Source: Ostrinia nubilalis (Eukaryota > Arthropoda > Insecta > Lepidoptera > Crambidae). Taken from it: a DNA stretch of 64,000 bases. Of the stretch, positions 58,370-64,000 are shown piece by piece (the first letter of the stretch is position 1; each line of letters begins with the position of its first letter). Under the pieces are notes generated by a model, which was not told where the DNA came from, ran no database searches, and saw nothing but the letters and a program-made list of their open reading frames with translations. The stretch is taken from NCBI RefSeq assembly GCF_963855985.1, contig NC_087107.1, positions 1,426,001-1,490,000 of the forward strand. The letters are read 5' to 3'. The position numbers were made by a program, and so were the translations under genes.

Positions 58370-60170
58370 AGGCGGTGCAAAAAATTTACATTTTTGATAA
58401 TAAACCTACTTACATAAGATTACATAAAATAAATAACATAATACAAATAAATATAATAGACATACACATAAATACATAAACATAATAATATGATATTGTA
58501 TTTATTTAAGAAAATTATAATTCATAAAAAGAAGTTTTCCTAATGATCTCTTGGAAACTCTTATTTGTTGATTAGTTTTGCTGCTTTGCGCTAACAAATG
58601 TAATTTGCGTGACTTAGTTTAACTAAAAACAACATAATATAGCTAAAGGAGTTTTAGTAAAACATTGAAATATCGTATGCCTTTCATGTGATTGTATCTC
58701 ATACTTTTAGTTGTTGTTTTAAAAAATGTATATTTGTTAGCACAAAGTTAAAATAAGCAAATAAATATGGAAAAATTGCATTTAAGAGTTTTGTACATAA
58801 ATTACAATTGGTATGCTTTTCGCTCATAAGATTTTGTACCTCGTAGAAACCATTTTCTAAATTGCTTCTCAATAAAAATACAATTTGTTTGTATAAAAAA
58901 CACTTAAACGTATCCGTCTCATTAATAATGAAGTTTTGTAGTTTTATATAAAAAAGATAAATTTTAAAATATTATAATTTATGGAAAAAAGTGTTTTTTA
59001 TAGAAATAAAACAGTTTGCTGCTTAATAAAATCAAGTATAATCGTGAATTAATATTGAAACACTAAGCAATAATATCGTAAAATAAAATATTACTTAGAT
59101 TTATAAGAACATTTCACTACCACGTCTTTCTTAATTAATATTTTGCTTGAAAATTGCGAATATTCAGCAATTTAAAATATTTTATTATCATTATCATATT
59201 ATTATCATAATGTACTATGTTTTAGTAAATAATAATCATGTGTGATCTACATAACGTAAATTACATGCAACGGCCTGTATATTTTAGCTAATTTAGTTTA
59301 AACATTATTAGTTTTAGTTTTTATGTAGCCTCCATATTATTTTAGTCATACCAAGTGACTTAATTATGAATTTTGTAATTATTGATTTTAATTATGATTA
59401 TTTGAGTTCAACTGCCAATTATCTCTGTTTTTCAATATGTTTTTATTTTAAAATATACTTTTTTGTATGAATGTGTGTTTTTATTTTGCTAAAACCTGAA
59501 GAATCATCGATACAAACAAACAAAACAAATGGTTGTTAATTAAGAAAGTCTCTTGTTAGATTATTATGGTGATTATTATTTAAGATAGCTACTGAAGCAT
59601 TCACAATAGTTAAATAAAAGTTTTCTTGTAACCTGTACAAAATGGATACTTTATTAAATATTATTTCACATTTTCTCTAAACTAAATTTAAGTTACCTAC
59701 CTAAATCTATCGATCAAAACTTTGAAACTGTTCTATAAAGTTTAAGTTATGAAACTTATATGGAGACTGAGCACTATCCATCCAAGTTAGATGTCTTTTA
59801 CAACAAGAAAAACATTATCCAGAAAGAAGCAGTTAACTTAATGTGGTCAGTTAGACTTGATCTATTTCACTTAGATGTGACTTAGATGGTTTTACGACGT
59901 GGACGGAAGTCTGTTGAAGTCTTTAAGTTAATAGATTTATACATTGTAATGGTCAGATGGTCATATCAGACTTTCAACTCGGTTCAGTAATTTTCAAGAA
60001 ACTACAAAAAGCTGTAAGTAGCAGTTTTGCACAGTGGAACAAGATATTTTTTAATTTTAAACTTTCGCGTTGCAAATACAGTTAATATTTCAATGTTACC
60101 TATCCGCGTATCGCGTTAAAACCTGTTTAAATTATTAAAAAAAAAATTTTTTCTAATTTTTGGTATACTA
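58370..60170. other. Very AT-rich, no gene seen
   Basis: Homopolymeric and AAATA-rich sequence without recognisable element ends or coding frames. Confidence 0.45.
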
Positions 60171-60734
60171 GTACCAGAATAAAAGCTTGTAATAAAGGTT
60201 CGATTCCCTGTCAGGACATTAATTTGAAAATTAAGACATTTCGGGCTTGAATAATTATAATCTGAAATTTGAAAATACAATTTAATTTAAACATCTCATT
60301 GAACCTCTGTCTGGAATGATAGACCTAACAAATTAGGTAATTTTAATTTTTAAACCTCTGATGCCTATCAAGTTTATGACCTCAGTTGTTACCTAAATAC
60401 CACACCACGAAAAATGAAAAAGTAAGTTAACCAGAAATGTTTTCTTTTTAAATTCATTGATTAATATTTACTATTACTACCTATTTCAAAACTATGCAAT
60501 AGATAGATCACGATTAAACAAAATTCACACCTATCCAAAACATTAGGGGTGAGATTATTTTTTATCTGTGAGTGTGCATAATCTGTAGGGATGTTTTTGT
60601 TCATAGTTTGATTGTATCTATGCTCTTTAGTATCGTGAGAACAGTTTTCGATATTTGATTGGGTTTTCCCAAAGAACATCACGTAGGTTTCATACTTATT
60701 TTAGAACTAAACGTGTTCAGAAGTCAGAGTAGTT

Positions 60735-60775
60735 TGAAAGCGAAGGGTCGTGGGTTCGATTCCCACCTTAGGCCA
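60735..60775 (+). repeat. tRNA-like 3' half (box B)
   Basis: GTGGGTTCGATTCCCAC forms a perfect 5-bp T-stem with a 7-base TTCGATT loop, followed by CTTAGGCCA. No matching 5' acceptor strand or D-arm was found, so it is not a working tRNA gene. A lone box B word, AGGTTCGATTCCC, also lies near 60198. Confidence 0.4.
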
Positions 60776-60944
60776 TTCGAGCTTTTAAGTTATTAAACAT
60801 TTTGTTTTAGATGCAACTTTTAACGATAGAAATTGTTAATTATTAACGTCATATTTTGCTTTTTACGGAAGAACTAGATGTTGAGGAATTTTCATGATAA
60901 GTAACTATAAATTATGGTCGTTTTGATCACAATAAATGAATCCC

Positions 60945-61020
60945 GGTAGGACTCGAACCCGCAACTTGATGGCATTGTGGTCCAGTATGCTAACCAGTAC
61001 GTCGATAAAACTTCTGCCGA
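60945..61020 (-). repeat. tRNA-like sequence, degraded
   Basis: The reverse strand carries a box-A-like TACTGGTTAGCATACTGG, then AATGCCATCAAGTTG, and a box-B-like GCGGGTTCGAGTCCTACC. Spacing resembles a tRNA, but the acceptor stem (ATCGACG against CGGGATT) does not pair and the T-stem has a mismatch. It is probably a tRNA pseudogene or a SINE head. Confidence 0.4.
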
Positions 61021-61249
61021 AAACTGACTGCGGTTGATAAAAGTAATTATTGAAAAGTATGAGAAATTGTCCAACAGTAGGTATTTTGTCAGTCTGTACT
61101 TATATACAAGTTAAAAAATATTTTGTACCTGTACAAATATTTTTCAGCGAATGCTATTTACATAATCAATATAAATCATTAAATTAATCCTCAAGAATCA
61201 ATCAATCAAGTAATAAATATCAATTAGATCCTCGTCACTTCCCAAAAAA

Positions 61250-61500
61250 ATCAGTCAAAAAGATTGGCACCCATCAAAAATCCAATTCTACCATCAAAAT
61301 CGGGGGCCGAGGGACAAAACGTCGTAACCCAACAAATCAACATTTTTGCATACGCAATATTCAAATGCACACGCACTATTAGGTGCGCATATCGAAAAAA
61401 TAAACAAATACATTTGAAATTCAAATTTTTGGCAGCCGAACTATCGGATTTGCATATAGACAAGGTGGCAATCATCGATCACGTATTTTAATACTTTAGC
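61250..61500. promoter_or_regulatory. Candidate conserved non-coding element
   Basis: High-complexity sequence with an ATTTGCATAT octamer, AGGTGCGCATATCG, GGGGGCCGAGGGACAAAACG and CAATCATCGATCACG. It is open on both strands for about 75 codons yet has no codon structure, which fits constrained non-coding DNA better than a gene. This is inference. Confidence 0.25.
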
Positions 61501-61976
61501 ATTATTTGCGGTGCTTAAAAAGTGTTGGGGTGTGATTTTCACACATAAGTTTATTTTTCTCTACATTAATTGAATAATGATGAATGAATTTTTTTTTTAA
61601 ATGTGCAATGGTATCGTAATAATGTATTTAACGTGCTGTTCTTTAAGTAGCATTGTAGTAGTAAGATTTTTGGCATAACTGGTAATTTGTTTGAAAATTA
61701 TTAATAACTTGAAAAAATCGAATTGCCTAAGGCGGAAATAATTTTCAAATTAGTTTGAGATGCGACTCTTAACGCAAAAAAATTAAATAACTATGGTAAT
61801 TGGTTGTCTTTTAAGCCAAGATGTAGTTTCGATTTACACAAGCAATGATATACTTAAAATTGGCCACCAAAACAAAACCACTAACAGACAACAAGCAAGC
61901 ATTGGACAAATTCCCCTCTTACACAAATGAAGTTTCCTTCTTACCAAAGTTGAGTTATTCGTTACTTTCTCATAAA

Positions 61977-62173
61977 CTACAAACTGAGGGCTGAGTGTGA
62001 GTTTACATCAACGTCGTCACTAGTGAACGCGTTTAAAAAATCTATGAAGATTTTAGTTCTTGAAAGTATCCGCTAGGGTCGCTGTACAATCCTTCATACA
62101 TTTAATGTCATTTTTTTACGCAGTCACCAGTGAGGACGTTTGATGTAAACTCACACTCAGCCCTCAGTTGTAG
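61977..62173. mobile_element. MITE with CTGAGGGCTGAGTGTGAGTTTACATCAA ends
   Basis: The long terminal inverted repeats (CTACAAACTGAGGGCTGAGTGTGAGTTTACATC and complement) are almost exact. The interior shares AAATCTATGAAGATTTTAGTTCTTG and CCGCTAGGGTCGCTGTACAAT with 51299-51446, so the two are one family with different outer ends. Confidence 0.85.
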
Positions 62174-62209
62174 TTATAGTATAGCCACACTTAATCACTA
62201 ATGCAATGT

Positions 62210-62345
62210 AATTCCAATATCCAGCCGGACATTAGCGCATAATTACACGATCGCCGTGACGTACACGTGACGTATACTTCGCTAATCGCCCCCAAATTAT
62301 GCGCCACCGCAGCAATTTGGTCCCATTTCTGTTGGTAATAGATTG
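62210..62345. promoter_or_regulatory. Candidate regulatory island
   Basis: GACGTACACGTGACGTATAC (CACGTG and CRE-like TGACGT words), then TTATGCGCCACCGCAGCAATTTGG, in otherwise AT-rich DNA. No frame or repeat ends. This is inference. Confidence 0.25.
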
Positions 62346-62349
62346 TTTG

Positions 62350-62995
62350 GGTGTAGACCGAATTAGATGCTTAATTGATCATTATCGCCAAGATTATGGT
62401 TAAACTAATATTTCATTATGGTTGGGTAAGCAAACTATTTACATGTCTTAAGCTTTTAATAAAGTTGAAGTTTGAATGTGAAAAAATAAAAACAATGTCC
62501 CGGAAATCTCAAATTTTTAGAGGGAAAAATTACGTACAACTTCAACAGTCCACAAACATTTTGAAATGTAATCTGTCGTCCGCAATAAATCTTTCTTTTT
62601 TAATATTACCGAGAAAACATTTCCTGCAACGGGAAAGCTGTAAAAATTTTAATACCGCAACACAAAGGGGTTATTAACGAATTTCCACGACAATACAGTG
62701 TCGTTAAAGAAATCCTCTTTTCATTTCCACCTTGCGTATGCCAATAAAAGTTTGGTGAAAAAACCACAAAGAAATATATACGCATCGTAAAAACCACAAT
62801 ACAGCTTTTTATTTCCCCAACGTCGGGTCCGTATGCAAAAATTGGTATGAAATTGAAAAACAAATTTGTTACATATTGCGTTTTTGATTCGGCGGGGAAC
62901 GGGTTGGCGCGGGTTATTCTGTGGCGGACTTCAATATTTTACTTTTTTAATATTATTACGATTTTAGGAAAACACAGATATCAAATTAAATCGTT
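62350..62995. other. No gene seen
   Basis: Plus- and minus-strand frames of 85-104 codons overlap here and have no support beyond length. Confidence 0.35.
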
Positions 62996-63000
62996 TATTT

Positions 63001-63108
63001 GTGCAAATAGGCTCCCAAAAATACTTTTACACCCTACCACTGCTTTGGGACGGTTATGGACCAGTGCTGTGAAGAAGCAGCGTAAGAAAATCAGTCACTA
63101 TTCTTTCG
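63001..63108 (-). mobile_element. Family A short retroelement fragment
   Basis: The reverse strand has GCTGCTTCTTCACAGCACTGGTCC, CCCAAAGCAGTGGTAGGGTG and a GAGCCTATTTGCAC tail. It is more diverged than the copies at 24941 and 55908. Confidence 0.55.
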
Positions 63109-63540
63109 TAGAAACCTTTTTTGCAAGTATGATGACTTTTACTATTAAAAAGAGTTCTTAGCATTAGTTTTTGGTAGTTTTCTTAAATTAAAATATCTTT
63201 CTAGTTATAATTCATTTAGACCCGCCATTCAATGTTTTTAAAAAAGTTATTAAAATAAGAATAATTTCATAACTTTACTATGAAAAATGTACACTTATCA
63301 AGTGTTTTAATATCAACCATAATAATTACGGTAACTTTTTATTTTCATTATTTTGTTTAAGAAAACAATCTCATTCATACAGAATTGCCCTACACAAAGG
63401 GGTTGTCACACGCCGACGCGTCATGTTACTTCATTAAACCAGTATTACACGCGGACGAATGTTACAATAGACATTTCATTTTTTGCATTTTTTGGGTTAC
63501 ACTGTTTTTGTGGTTGGATTTTATGCACATAATATTTTAA

Positions 63541-63794
63541 CTCGGCCGTTTGGTGTAGTGTTTCAGAACGGACTACTATGCCGAGAGGTCCCGGGTTCGA
63601 TTCCCGGCCGTGCAGAAATTGAAATGATAAATTTTAATTTCTGTGACGGGTCTGGGTGTTACTATGTATAATGTATGTATTAAAAAAGAGTATTTAAGTA
63701 TGTTTTTTTCCGTTGTCTAGTACCCATAGGTACAAGCTTTGTTTAGTTTGGGACTAGAGGCGCAGTGTAAAATGTCCAAAGATATTTATATAAT
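63541..63794 (+). mobile_element. tRNA-derived SINE, near complete
   Basis: The head has a box-A-like TTTGGTGTAGTGTTTCAGAACGG and a box-B-like CCCGGGTTCGATTCCCGGCCGTGC, spaced as in a tRNA. A unique body follows with CTGTGACGGGTCTGGGTGTTACTATG, then the tail ACAAGCTTTGTTTAGTTTGGGACTAG and AAATGTCCAAAGATATTTATATA. The tail recurs at 9285 and 31205. RNA polymerase III promoter function is inferred from the boxes. Confidence 0.75.
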
Positions 63795-63803
63795 TTAAAC
63801 ATA

Positions 63804-63966
63804 GTGGAATTTTGTAATGCCACTTGAAGGGAAAGTACTCTCAATACTGTAGATAGAAAAGTTTACTCAAAGAAAACATTCCTTTATTTTTGTAAAGAAA
63901 TAGAACTGCATTCAAAGATTTTTTTAAATTTGCTTACTACACCCGGGAATCGAACCAACTAAATTT
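63804..63966 (-). mobile_element. Box-B-headed short element (family C), reverse copy
   Basis: The reverse strand reads TTGGTTCGATTCCCGGGTGTAGTAAGCAAATTT, then AAGGAATGTTTTCTTTGAGTAAACTTTTCTATCTACAGTATTGAGAG and GTGGCATTACAAAATTCCAC. It corresponds to 47595-47750 in the opposite orientation. It follows the SINE directly, tail to tail. Confidence 0.65.
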
Positions 63967-64000
63967 CTTAAACAAACTTGATAAATCAAATGAAAGGAAA

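Noticed and set aside
60945..61020. Functional tRNA gene
   Set aside because: Box A and box B are present but the acceptor stem does not pair.

Overview
The window reads as nuclear DNA from a moth or butterfly (Lepidoptera). It is AT-rich and intron-dominated, and it carries repeat families that I recognise as typical of lepidopteran genomes. These include short RTE-like tails that open with ACTAGCTTTNGCCCGCGGCTTC and close with TTTATAATATTAGTA. There are ORF2 C-terminal scraps of a non-LTR retrotransposon ending in ..QQWTSFG-stop, a tRNA-headed SINE, and several short inverted-repeat elements (MITEs). No bacterial gene organisation, rRNA gene, CRISPR array or complete transposase gene was seen. 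Family assignments come from memory and were not checked against a database.

Gene content is sparse. Three coding loci are supported. (1) A plus-strand gene has two well-supported exons: an internal exon at 29000-29328 (109 codons plus a split codon) and a terminal exon at 55530-55679. They are joined in phase 0 across a 26.2-kb intron. The protein ends in a serine/acid-rich stretch followed by one short hydrophobic segment and a basic tail, which looks like a tail-anchored membrane protein. I do not recognise the family. (2) A small plus-strand spliced gene or pseudogene lies at 22582-23154, with canonical splice sites and a poly(A) signal at 23401. It is readable as one protein only if a single-base frameshift near 22730, and probably a second near 23140, are allowed. 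(3) A minus-strand terminal exon (23471-23632, 53 residues plus stop) has a strong acceptor and a poly(A) signal at 23431-23436, so loci 2 and 3 converge tail to tail with signals 25 bp apart.

Layout: 1-22 kb is non-coding, with scattered retroelement scraps, a TCGAT-rich patch (5.4-5.7 kb), a 16-bp minisatellite (3.2 kb) and a decayed open frame of unknown origin (19.57-19.93 kb). 22.4-23.65 kb is the compact gene pair. 23.65-29 kb is intron or intergenic sequence with two repeats. 29.0-55.7 kb is the two-exon gene and its giant intron. That intron is filled with two large foldback elements (32.67-34.10 and 43.26-44.45 kb), a nearly perfect 145-bp-arm palindrome (50.46-50.78 kb), a tandem duplication (39.3-39.65 kb), nested RTE-like copies and MITEs. 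Directly after the stop codon at 55679 sits a three-layer nest of transposable elements inside the presumed 3' UTR. 56.1-64 kb is very AT-rich sequence with MITEs, tRNA-like box B sequences and a SINE.

Most open frames of 60-126 codons here are of the length and number expected by chance at this base composition (about 7% stop codons per frame). I left them out unless splice sites, stops and composition gave independent support.
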